A stretch of 64,000 nt of DNA from Streptococcus equinus (GTDB lineage: Bacteria > Bacillota > Bacilli > Lactobacillales > Streptococcaceae). Below the pieces are notes generated by a model. That model was given only the letters and a program-made list of their open reading frames with translations, was not told the origin of the DNA and did no database searches. The stretch is from assembly GCF_900101445.1 (NCBI RefSeq), contig NZ_FNKE01000002.1, positions 80,068 to 144,067 of the forward strand, written 5' to 3'. The position numbers and the translations under genes were made by a program. This document shows, one piece after another, positions 54,777-63,181 of the stretch (the first letter of the stretch is position 1; every line of letters begins with the position of its first letter).

Positions 54777-56219
54777 ATGACAATACAAAATAAAACGATG
54801 CTTATCACTTATTCAGATAGTCTGGGTAAGAATTTGAAAGAGCTAAAGGACAACCTTGAGCACTATTTCGGCGAAGCTGTTGGTGGTGTTCACCTGTTGC
54901 CTTTCTTTCCCTCAACAGGTGACCGTGGTTTTGCTCCTGTCGATTATGACGAGGTTGATTCCGCTTTTGGTGATTGGGATGATGTGAAAGCCTTGGGTGA
55001 GCAGTACTACCTCATGTTTGATTTCATGATTAATCACATTTCCCGTCAATCAAAATATTATAAAGATTATCAAGAAAAACACGAAGCAAGTCCATACAAG
55101 GATTTATTCTTAAATTGGGATAAATTCTGGCCTGAAAATCGTCCAACTCAAGCTGATATCGATTTGATTTACAAGCGTAAAGACCGTGCACCAAAGCAGG
55201 AAATTCACTTTGCGGATGGTTCTGTGGAACATCTTTGGAATACTTTTGGTGAAGAACAGATTGACCTTGACGTGACAAAAGATGTGACTATGGATTTCAT
55301 TCGAAAGACCATTGAACATTTAGCTGAAAATGGTTGTGACCTCATTCGCTTAGATGCTTTTGCATACGCAGTCAAGAAACTAGATACCAACGATTTCTTT
55401 GTGGAACCAGAAATCTGGGAACTACTTGATAAAGTCCGTCGCATCGCTGCCGAAACCGGCACAGAATTGCTCCCAGAAATTCATGAACATTATTCGATTC
55501 AATTTAAGCTTGCTGAGCATGATTATTACGTGTATGATTTCGCACTTCCGATGGTGGTTCTCTATAGTCTCTACAGTGGGCGCGTGAAGCGCTTGGCAAA
55601 ATGGCTGAAAATGTCCCCGATGAAGCAATTCACAACACTTGACACCCACGACGGTATTGGAGTGGTTGATGTCAAAGATATTCTAACTGATGAGGAAATT
55701 GACTACACTTCAAATGAGCTTTATAAAGTTGGAGCTAATGTCAAACGTAAGTATTCGTCAGCTGAGTACAATAATCTTGATATCTATCAGATTAATTCGA
55801 CTTACTATTCAGCACTCGGTGATGATGACAAGAAATATTTCCTTGCGCGCTTGATTCAAGCTTTTGCACCAGGCATTCCGCAAGTTTATTATGTTGGATT
55901 TTTAGCAGGGAAAAATGACCTAGACTTGCTAGAAAAAACCAAAGAAGGACGCAATATTAATCGTCATTATTATAGTGGTGAAGAAATTGCTGAAGAAGTC
56001 AAGCGACCAGTGGTTCAAGCATTGCTAAAACTCTTCACTTTCCGAAATCAATCTGCGGCTTTTGACCTTGATGGGAGCATTGATGTTGAAGTTTTAGATG
56101 AAAATACATTGGTCATTACCCGTCGAAATCACGCTAGCAGCGTGATAGCTGAGGCAAAAATCAATCTCAAAGAGTTGACTTACACAGTGACTGAAAACGG
56201 TCGAGAACTGGTATTTTAA
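54777..56219 (+). CDS. gtfA: sucrose phosphorylase
   Basis: GH13_18 enzyme that splits sucrose with phosphate to glucose 1-phosphate and fructose, after aga has freed sucrose from raffinose. 480 residues: [28 protein letters not shown], nucleophile Asp193 in LIRLDAFAY, acid/base Glu234 in [18 protein letters not shown] and the GIPQVYYVG ending. AAAGGAA precedes the ATG. Confidence 0.95.
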   Translation: MTIQNKTMLITYSDSLGKNLKELKDNLEHYFGEAVGGVHLLPFFPSTGDRGFAPVDYDEVDSAFGDWDDVKALGEQYYLMFDFMINHISRQSKYYKDYQEKHEASPYKDLFLNWDKFWPENRPTQADIDLIYKRKDRAPKQEIHFADGSVEHLWNTFGEEQIDLDVTKDVTMDFIRKTIEHLAENGCDLIRLDAFAYAVKKLDTNDFFVEPEIWELLDKVRRIAAETGTELLPEIHEHYSIQFKLAEHDYYVYDFALPMVVLYSLYSGRVKRLAKWLKMSPMKQFTTLDTHDGIGVVDVKDILTDEEIDYTSNELYKVGANVKRKYSSAEYNNLDIYQINSTYYSALGDDDKKYFLARLIQAFAPGIPQVYYVGFLAGKNDLDLLEKTKEGRNINRHYYSGEEIAEEVKRPVVQALLKLFTFRNQSAAFDLDGSIDVEVLDENTLVITRRNHASSVIAEAKINLKELTYTVTENGRELVF

Positions 56220-56290
56220 AGTGTTATTTGTTAAAGAGGTTCTCAAAATCATTTGGGAATCTCTTTTGTGGGAGGTTTTAAAAAAGTTCA

Positions 56291-56329
56291 ATGCAAACGA
56301 TTGCACAATTTAAAATAAAAAGCTAAAAT
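56291..56329 (+). promoter_or_regulatory. dexB promoter with perfect cre
   Basis: ATGCAAACGATTGC (56291-56304) agrees with the cre consensus at all positions and overlaps the -35 TTGCAC (56301-56306); 17 bp later is TAAAAT (56324-56329). dexB therefore has its own catabolite-controlled promoter besides possible readthrough from gtfA. Confidence 0.78.
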
Positions 56330-56347
56330 AGAGTCAAAGAATTGTAA

Positions 56348-57973
<1,626 letters not shown>

Positions 57974-57980
57974 GCAACTA

Positions 57981-58013
57981 AAAACCAGCTCTAAAGTAGG
58001 AGCTGGTTTTTTA
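57981..58013 (+). terminator. intrinsic terminator of dexB
   Basis: AAAACCAGCTC/GAGCTGGTTTTTT stem; marks the end of the msm cluster and the border to the toxin locus on the opposite strand. Confidence 0.92.
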
Positions 58014-58044
58014 ATCTAATCTCGCTGATAATAAAAGCTGCAGA

Positions 58045-58087
58045 AGAAATCAGCAGATTTCATAGAAAGAGACGCAAAATGCGTCTC
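58045..58087 (-). repeat. 43-bp direct repeat, copy 1 (left border of toxin array), with terminator
   Basis: Identical over 43 bp to 62483-62525. On the minus strand it begins with the hairpin GAGACGCA-TTT-TGCGTCTC followed by TTTCT, an intrinsic terminator, and goes on for 20 bp beyond. This copy lies after the last immunity gene and before the dexB terminator. Confidence 0.9.
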
Positions 58088-58114
58088 AGGTGTTAATAAA
58101 AATAAGAAATTAAA

Positions 58115-58537
58115 TTATTTTAGAGGTGATATGTAATTCTCAGGAAGTTTACCATATGACGCAATATATTTTTCCTCAGCTATCGGAATGAGATGTTTTA
58201 ATTCTTCAAGTGAAAAAATCTCTCTACTGTTAGGATTTGATATTAAGGTCACAGGATGTTTCTTTATTTTTTCTTTCCTGTGCTTTACTTTTTCCTCCTC
58301 AGTTGGTGGCCAAGCATCGTTTTGTGCTTTAAAAAGAATATCATCAGCTGAACGTTGTCCGTTTAAATATTCTTTAAAATCATCGGCTTGGATTTCAAAA
58401 ATTCGTCGCACAGAAGCAATGCCAAGTTCAAAAACGGTGTAGTATTTTCCATCATGTTCGCGAATATAAAGATTATCAGGTGTTTTGACTTTCTTGTAAG
58501 TTTCAAATTCTTCCCAAGTAATTGATGTTATTCCCAT
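58115..58537 (-). CDS. putative immunity protein or toxin-locus accessory protein
   Basis: 140 residues, soluble, charged (KYYTVFELGIASVRRIFEIQADDFKEYLNGQRSADDILFKAQNDAW). No family recognised. GGAG lies five bases before the ATG. It is the last gene after the third toxin cassette, 19 bp downstream of another small gene. Position and size suggest an immunity protein, either for the cassette before it or left over from an earlier toxin. No signal peptide or transmembrane segment, so a cytosolic target is likely. Confidence 0.55.
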   Translation of the reverse strand: MGITSITWEEFETYKKVKTPDNLYIREHDGKYYTVFELGIASVRRIFEIQADDFKEYLNGQRSADDILFKAQNDAWPPTEEEKVKHRKEKIKKHPVTLISNPNSREIFSLEELKHLIPIAEEKYIASYGKLPENYISPLK

Positions 58538-58556
58538 AATATCTCCGATGATGTCG

Positions 58557-58853
58557 TTAGCGTTTGCCTAGTAAATAATTTGCAATAATGGTCTTTTGCT
58601 CAAATAATTGAGTATTTACTTCTTTGCGTTTCTCAAAGTTATCATTCCAATAATTAATATCTGATAATCCACCTCTTGAAGGAAAGAGTGCTTGATATAA
58701 GGAAATCTTTTCTCTTTCGCTAAAAGCTGATTTTTTCAGTAACTTTGTTTTTAATTCATTCAAAACATTTATTTGACTAGCAATACCATCAATGTGGTAT
58801 TTATTTGATATAGTGATGAATTTATCTATTGCATTTATTACTTCAGTGGTCAT
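58557..58853 (-). CDS. small helical protein, putative immunity protein for toxin cassette C
   Basis: 98 residues, predicted helical (MTTEVINAIDKFITISNKYHIDGIASQINVLNELKTKLLKK). AAGGA precedes the ATG; starts 21 bp after the stop of toxin cassette C. Size, position and lack of other features make it the first candidate for the cognate immunity protein. No family recognised. Confidence 0.55.
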   Translation of the reverse strand: MTTEVINAIDKFITISNKYHIDGIASQINVLNELKTKLLKKSAFSEREKISLYQALFPSRGGLSDINYWNDNFEKRKEVNTQLFEQKTIIANYLLGKR

Positions 58854-58874
58854 ATTAATTGTTCCTTTTTCTTA

Positions 58875-59768
58875 TTATTGTATTATAGGCCAAGAATCTA
58901 ATACCTCAATATTTTCTATATTCCAGGGGGAGTCAATAAAGATTTGGAGTTTATCAAGTCCACCTTGATAAATTCCTCCTTGACTTCCAACAGGTCCCAT
59001 ATAAATAGTTGTTCCTTTTGGAATTTTAATCTTGTAAACTTTATCAATAGGTGATTGACCACTATATGAACCATCTGAATTTTTCCAAATATCTTTTACA
59101 GCGGTATCAATTCTGACTTGGGCTCTAGATTGCGGTGGAATACTAGTGAACCATTGTCCCATAGGATTATTACAACTCCCTGCCCTATAAAGCACGATAT
59201 CTTTTGAGGTAGTTTTAACATTATATCGACCGCCATAAAAGTTACGATTTGGAGTAGCTGGGTGGTTTAATAGTGGACCTGGATTAGTTAATGCATTAAA
59301 TTCATAGTTAGATATATTATTTATATCCTTTATCCTATCAACAACCTTCACCCCATCCTCAACTTTACCAACGGTTGAGGCAACTTCCTCGGTTTTGGCG
59401 AGTTTAGCGAGGTTGCTTGCTTCGTCGACGTATTTGAGTTTGCCAACAGCAGCAGGGCCGACAAGTGTGGCGACATCGAAGAGGTAGCCACCGATTTCAA
59501 AAGTGTTTCCTGAGGTGATATTATGAAAGACTTGGCTAGCAGAATTTTCAATGCCTTTATAAACGGCTTTCCAAGCATCGATATCGCCGTGTTGGAGTTG
59601 TTTGATGAAAATATCTGTGGTAAGGATAGTCATCCCAGCACTTGTCACATCATCTTTAATCCATTGAGGTGTTTTTTGCTTAAATAAGGTATTGCCACCC
59701 CATTCAATTCCTTCGAAAGCTAGTTGGCCGAGTTGAGCAGCTCTAATTGCTAGTTGCTCAATGGTTGT
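58875..59768 (-). pseudogene. orphan toxin cassette C: LXG pre-toxin segment plus toxin domain, no N-terminus
   Basis: The frame opens right after a TAA (59769-59771) with no start codon or ribosome site, and reads TIEQLAIRAAQLGQLAFEGIEWGG..., the middle part of an LXG-type toxin. The pre-toxin repeat (GGYLFDVATLVGPAAVGKLKYVDEAS..VASTVGKVEDGVKV) ends near 59342; then a different C-terminal domain of about 150 residues follows: NFYGGRYNVKTTSKDIVLYRAG, PMGQWFTSIPPQSRAQVRID, SPIDKVYKIKIPKGTTIYMGPVGSQGGIYQGG, PWNIENIEVL. That domain occurs at the ends of Rhs and other polymorphic toxins; its YR start is reminiscent of ADP-ribosyltransferases but I cannot assign an activity. An internal GTG at 59648 could start a shorter protein. 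Probably a silent tip cassette. Confidence 0.75.
59342..59768 (-). repeat. pre-toxin repeat, copy C
   Basis: Shares with 61785-62209 (copy B) long near-identical blocks: the QLGQLAFEGIEWGGNTLFKQKTPQW block and the GGYLFDVATLVGPAAVGKLKYVDEAS block, separated by a more variable stretch. The second block also recurs at 63863-64000 (copy A). Confidence 0.85.
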
Positions 59769-59824
59769 TTAGAAAGGATTATAGAATAGTTGTATTCTGC
59801 GCCTAAATATATATTATGAAAAGT

Positions 59825-60694
59825 TTATTGTAAGTTACTGATTTTTTCTTTTGGCAGTGGCTTAACTGCAACAGATTTGGCATCTACCATAAAAATACCA
59901 TCAGTTAACGATGTTAAGAATTCTTCGTAACCAACATCAGCAAGTTTTTTCCCTTTGGCATCCATGATAAATAAACGTGGAGTTAACATTTTTTTACCTT
60001 GGTATTGTTGTTGATGTTGAGTTGTTAATTCAGGTGTTGCAGGTAAAACAGTTAACACTTCGCTATTAAGATAATTGACAGGAAGGATGAATTCATCATC
60101 TTTTTGTTCGATTTTAAAAACTTGTTGTTCTGAAAAATAGGCATTAATTTGTTGGGTTAGTCCTAATCGTTTATCGTAGCTATTCAAAAGCTGGTCATCA
60201 GGAACATTGATAATTTGTCCAAGGTAATTTAGATTGATAAAAATTGGTCGTCTAATACCCGATAATTGAACACCTGAGTGAACTTGAAGTTCTTTTACTA
60301 ATTTATTAATAGCTTTTAAAAGAACAGGTGTGAAACGGTAGTTTAAAATACTATCACGTGTAAATGTTTTTCCCTGACTTTGTACAGTATTCACCTCAAG
60401 AATCACCAGTAACATGTTTAAAAACATTAAAGCACCAGTCCAATCAGAAGGTGTTGCTAACTCTGAAACTGAAAGCTGATATTCAGAGCTTTCATAAGAA
60501 AGGCGAAAACCAAATGTTGATTTTCCTTTTACTGCAAACAGAACAGATTGGAAAAGTGAAATATTAGAATTTGCACTTGGTGCATTTTGTGCATCTTTTG
60601 CAGCAACGCTTATACATTCAAAAATGTCACTTTGAAGTAAATCTCCAATGGTTAATATCTTTTCGCTATTAATTGTGAAAATAATTGATTCCAA
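59825..60694 (-). CDS. conserved protein of streptococcal toxin loci (possibly DUF4299 family)
   Basis: 289 residues; soluble, with a weakly hydrophobic centre (WTGALMFLNMLLVILEVNTV) and an end domain PRLFIMDAKGKKLADVGYEEFLTSLTDGIFMVDAKSVAVKPLPKEK. Start is TTG at 60694, seven bases after AAAGGA; no suitable ATG. It lies between the immunity candidate of cassette B and cassette C. I think it belongs to DUF4299-type proteins found beside LXG toxins, but am not certain. Role could be immunity or toxin targeting. Confidence 0.5.
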   Translation of the reverse strand: MESIIFTINSEKILTIGDLLQSDIFECISVAAKDAQNAPSANSNISLFQSVLFAVKGKSTFGFRLSYESSEYQLSVSELATPSDWTGALMFLNMLLVILEVNTVQSQGKTFTRDSILNYRFTPVLLKAINKLVKELQVHSGVQLSGIRRPIFINLNYLGQIINVPDDQLLNSYDKRLGLTQQINAYFSEQQVFKIEQKDDEFILPVNYLNSEVLTVLPATPELTTQHQQQYQGKKMLTPRLFIMDAKGKKLADVGYEEFLTSLTDGIFMVDAKSVAVKPLPKEKISNLQ

Positions 60695-60709
60695 TACGAT
60701 GTCCTTTCT

Positions 60710-61150
60710 CTAGTCAATTGGTAAATCTTTTCTTGCCCTTAAAATTGTGACTTCACTGACAGGGATTCGAGAAGAGTGGTAGAAGCGATGGCCATACTGA
60801 TTATCCACTACCTCAGCCCCTTCCCAGATATCATTTGCCTTTAAGAATTCCACGTCATCGGTAACAATAGTAATCCATGAGTCAGGCTGATCAAAGTTAT
60901 CGTCACTTGATTGGAAGATTTCACATTTTCTTCCATTGATTAATGCAGTATCAGTGATACGGTATTTTTTTTCAATATCCTCTTTTTTTACATTTTTTTT
61001 ATAATAAGGATTTACAAATTTTGATGTAACTAATTGAAATCCGTCTGCAGCTGAACTTGATTCACTAGTTGTTAAAGATAGCGAACCGTCACTTTCAATA
61101 CCATAATTATAATATGATTTTCCTCTATATACTAAATATGTTTTATGCAT
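60710..61150 (-). CDS. putative immunity protein for toxin cassette B
   Basis: 146 residues, mostly beta (MHKTYLVYRGKSYYNYGIESDGSLSLTTSE..., SWITIVTDDVEFLKANDIWEGAEVV). Starts one base after the stop of toxin B with AGGAG inside the end of the toxin gene, a tight coupling typical of toxin-immunity pairs. No family recognised; no signal peptide. It remains intact although the toxin's upstream frame is broken, as expected for retained immunity. Confidence 0.6.
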   Translation of the reverse strand: MHKTYLVYRGKSYYNYGIESDGSLSLTTSESSSAADGFQLVTSKFVNPYYKKNVKKEDIEKKYRITDTALINGRKCEIFQSSDDNFDQPDSWITIVTDDVEFLKANDIWEGAEVVDNQYGHRFYHSSRIPVSEVTILRARKDLPID

Positions 61151-61151
61151 T

Positions 61152-62479
61152 TTATTCTCCTAAGTAGATTAATTTTCCATTTATGACTTCACCGATAGGA
61201 ATTTCATCTCCATCAATATTTAAATACATCTTAGCACCATTAATCATTTTTATGCCATCTGGATTGGTAACTTTATACTCTGGTGTCAAGTATTCCTCTG
61301 ACTTAATAAAACCATTCCCTGTTGCAGGGTCTGGGTCTAAGCCGATACCATTACGTTCTCCAAACGGGATGTTTATGTAATCTATATCTGGGGTTTGAAA
61401 TTCAATACGGACATAGCCATCTGTAATAATATTGCCATCAGCATCAACAAATTTGGAACCATCATAATCTAGTCGTAAACCTTTAACGGCTTCTTCAATA
61501 TTGGTGATATTAGTGACGTCTTCTCGTTTGGTAACGTACCCTCTAATTCCCCAAGCATTTTCTCCGAAATAATTATCCGCCTCTTCGATTGGAATAATTT
61601 TTTGCATGACAGTTTGGCTTGTTGGATGTGGAATGGCATTCCGAATATCAACCATCATATCATATTCAGCTTGGGTCATATCTACAACACGAGTAGCGCG
61701 CAACCTGTTGAAATTTGCCATAGTTGTATTATGTTCAATGAGTTTTTGTTGGATGATTTCATAAGTTGACTGTCCAACCTTCACCCCATCTTCAACTTTA
61801 CCAACACCCGAAGCAACTTCGCTGGTTTCTGCGAGTTTAGTGAGCTTGCTTCGTCGACGTATTTGAGTTTACCAACGGCAGCAGGGCCGACAAGTGTGGC
61901 GACATCAAAGAGGTAGCCACCGATTTTATAGTCATCCCCTGTTTTAATAGCGGATGCCAAGTCGCTTCCAACTTTTTCACCAGTTTTAGCAACAGCATTC
62001 CAAGCATCTGCATCAAGAGCTATTAGTCTAGTGCCAAACTCACTGGCAGCCATCACATTGTTCCAAGCACCAGTCACATCGGCTTTAACCCATTGAGGTG
62101 TTTTTTGCTTAAATAAGGTATTTCCACCCCATTCAATTCCTTCAAAAGCTAGTTGGCCAAGTTGAGCAGCGCCAAGGGCTAGTTGGTCAATGGTTTTACA
62201 AACACCATCGACAAAACCTAAGGCTGTCAGAGCTACCGATTTGTCAAGTTGTCTACCAAAAAAGTCCCAGTTTTGTTTTTCTAATGTTTTACGAGTTCCT
62301 TCAAAGAAATTGGCGTCTAAGTCTGCTTGACTTTGTAACCAGGCCACCACGGGATGCTGTTTAGCCCACTCTTTTCTGGCTTTTTGTTCAGCTTGTTCTT
62401 TAGCTAGTTTTTCTTGTTGTGTGATTTGTTTGTCAACAGATTTGATGCTTTTAGCGAAATTGACATTACTAAAAGGAGT
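61152..62479 (-). pseudogene. orphan toxin cassette B with frameshift (LXG middle region, pre-toxin repeat, unassigned toxin domain)
   Basis: Coding similarity begins near 62479 (SPTPFSNVNFAKSIKSVDKQI...) without a start codon, right beside the 43-bp repeat. It continues through WLQSQADLDANFFEGTRKTLEKQ, QLGQLAFEGIEWGG and the pre-toxin repeat to KYVDEASS, where the frame breaks at 61840-61845: copy A has TGAGTGAG (plus strand), copy B a single TGAG, a 4-bp loss. In the next frame the sequence resumes (ETSEVASGVGKVEDGVKV) and runs to 61152 with a toxin domain of about 200 residues: MVDIRNAIPHPTSQTVMQKIIP, NYFGENAWGIRGYVTKRED, INIPFGERNGIGLDPDPATGNGF, SEEYLTPEYK. I do not recognise the toxin activity. 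The GTG at 61784 is an internal codon, so the separate downstream frame is not an independent gene. Confidence 0.8.
61785..62209 (-). repeat. pre-toxin repeat, copy B
   Basis: Homologous to copy C (59342-59768) over its full length and to copy A (63863-64000) over the 3' part. Long identical tracts, for example the plus-strand sequence TTTTGCTTAAATAAGGTATT.. in both B and C, indicate recent duplication or gene conversion. Confidence 0.85.
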
Positions 62480-62482
62480 AGG

Positions 62483-62525
62483 AGAAATCAGCAGATTTCA
62501 TAGAAAGAGACGCAAAATGCGTCTC
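62483..62525 (-). repeat. 43-bp direct repeat, copy 2 (between toxin A immunity gene and cassette B), with terminator
   Basis: Identical to 58045-58087. It lies after the immunity gene of toxin A and runs directly into the first codons of cassette B, so a B/C array of about 4.4 kb is bounded by two copies. Confidence 0.9.
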
Positions 62526-62537
62526 GAGGTTATTCAT

Positions 62538-63179
62538 TTAGCTTAGCACAATTTCTAAAATAATTCCTCTTTCGGAAAGATTTTGTTGTTGTTTTTTCAT
62601 GAATCGCATACCATTTTCACTAGGATGGTGTCTGAAACCAACTTGGATAATAATTTTATCAAAGTTTTCTCCACATTTTGAAACATAGCATTTTCCATCA
62701 ATATATTCGAGATAAGTATTTAGTTTTTCCTCTAATTTTTGTAAATGCTCTTTTTCAGAAGTTCCTTCCCACTGATTTTCATCAAGGATAATGAGTTCTA
62801 AATTTCCATCTTCAATGTCGCAATAGTCAATAACTGTCGTAAACATTTCAATCGGTTTGTAGTCAGACCAAAGTGGAGAGTAGTATATTGGCTGTTTACC
62901 ATCTTCAACTTTCCATCGATTTATTTCTATTGTTAAATCTAATAATTCGATAAATTTGTCTTTTGCTGAATTAAAATCTACAAATTCGTATTTTCCCCTC
63001 ACTGAAGCGCGATCCATTGTTGCATAAACTTGATAAACTTGTTTTGTTTTATCGTAATCAATGCGGGTCTCCCATTCATGAGGATTCCCTGCCTCAAAAA
63101 TAGAATAGCGCAAAGTTTGATAATTGCGTTTTTCAATTTCTTCCAGTATTTCTTGTTTTTCTATTTGTAAATTTGGCAT
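62538..63179 (-). CDS. putative immunity protein for the TNT toxin
   Basis: 213 residues, acidic, soluble; middle part IDYDKTKQVYQVYATMDRASVRGKYEFVDFNSAKDKFIELLDLTIEINRW and a C-terminal segment CGENFDKIIIQVGFRHHPSENGMRFMKKQQQNL. Begins two bases after the toxin stop with GGGAG upstream of the ATG. In S. intermedius and Mycobacterium, TNT/NADase toxins are always paired with a cytosolic immunity factor; position suggests the same here. Family not identified. Confidence 0.65.
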   Translation of the reverse strand: MPNLQIEKQEILEEIEKRNYQTLRYSIFEAGNPHEWETRIDYDKTKQVYQVYATMDRASVRGKYEFVDFNSAKDKFIELLDLTIEINRWKVEDGKQPIYYSPLWSDYKPIEMFTTVIDYCDIEDGNLELIILDENQWEGTSEKEHLQKLEEKLNTYLEYIDGKCYVSKCGENFDKIIIQVGFRHHPSENGMRFMKKQQQNLSERGIILEIVLS

Positions 63180-63181
63180 TA

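Noticed and set aside
61152..61784. Independent 210-residue gene starting at GTG 61784
   Set aside because: The GTG is the Val codon of the repeated KVEDGVKV segment; the frame is the rest of frameshifted cassette B and has no ribosome site.
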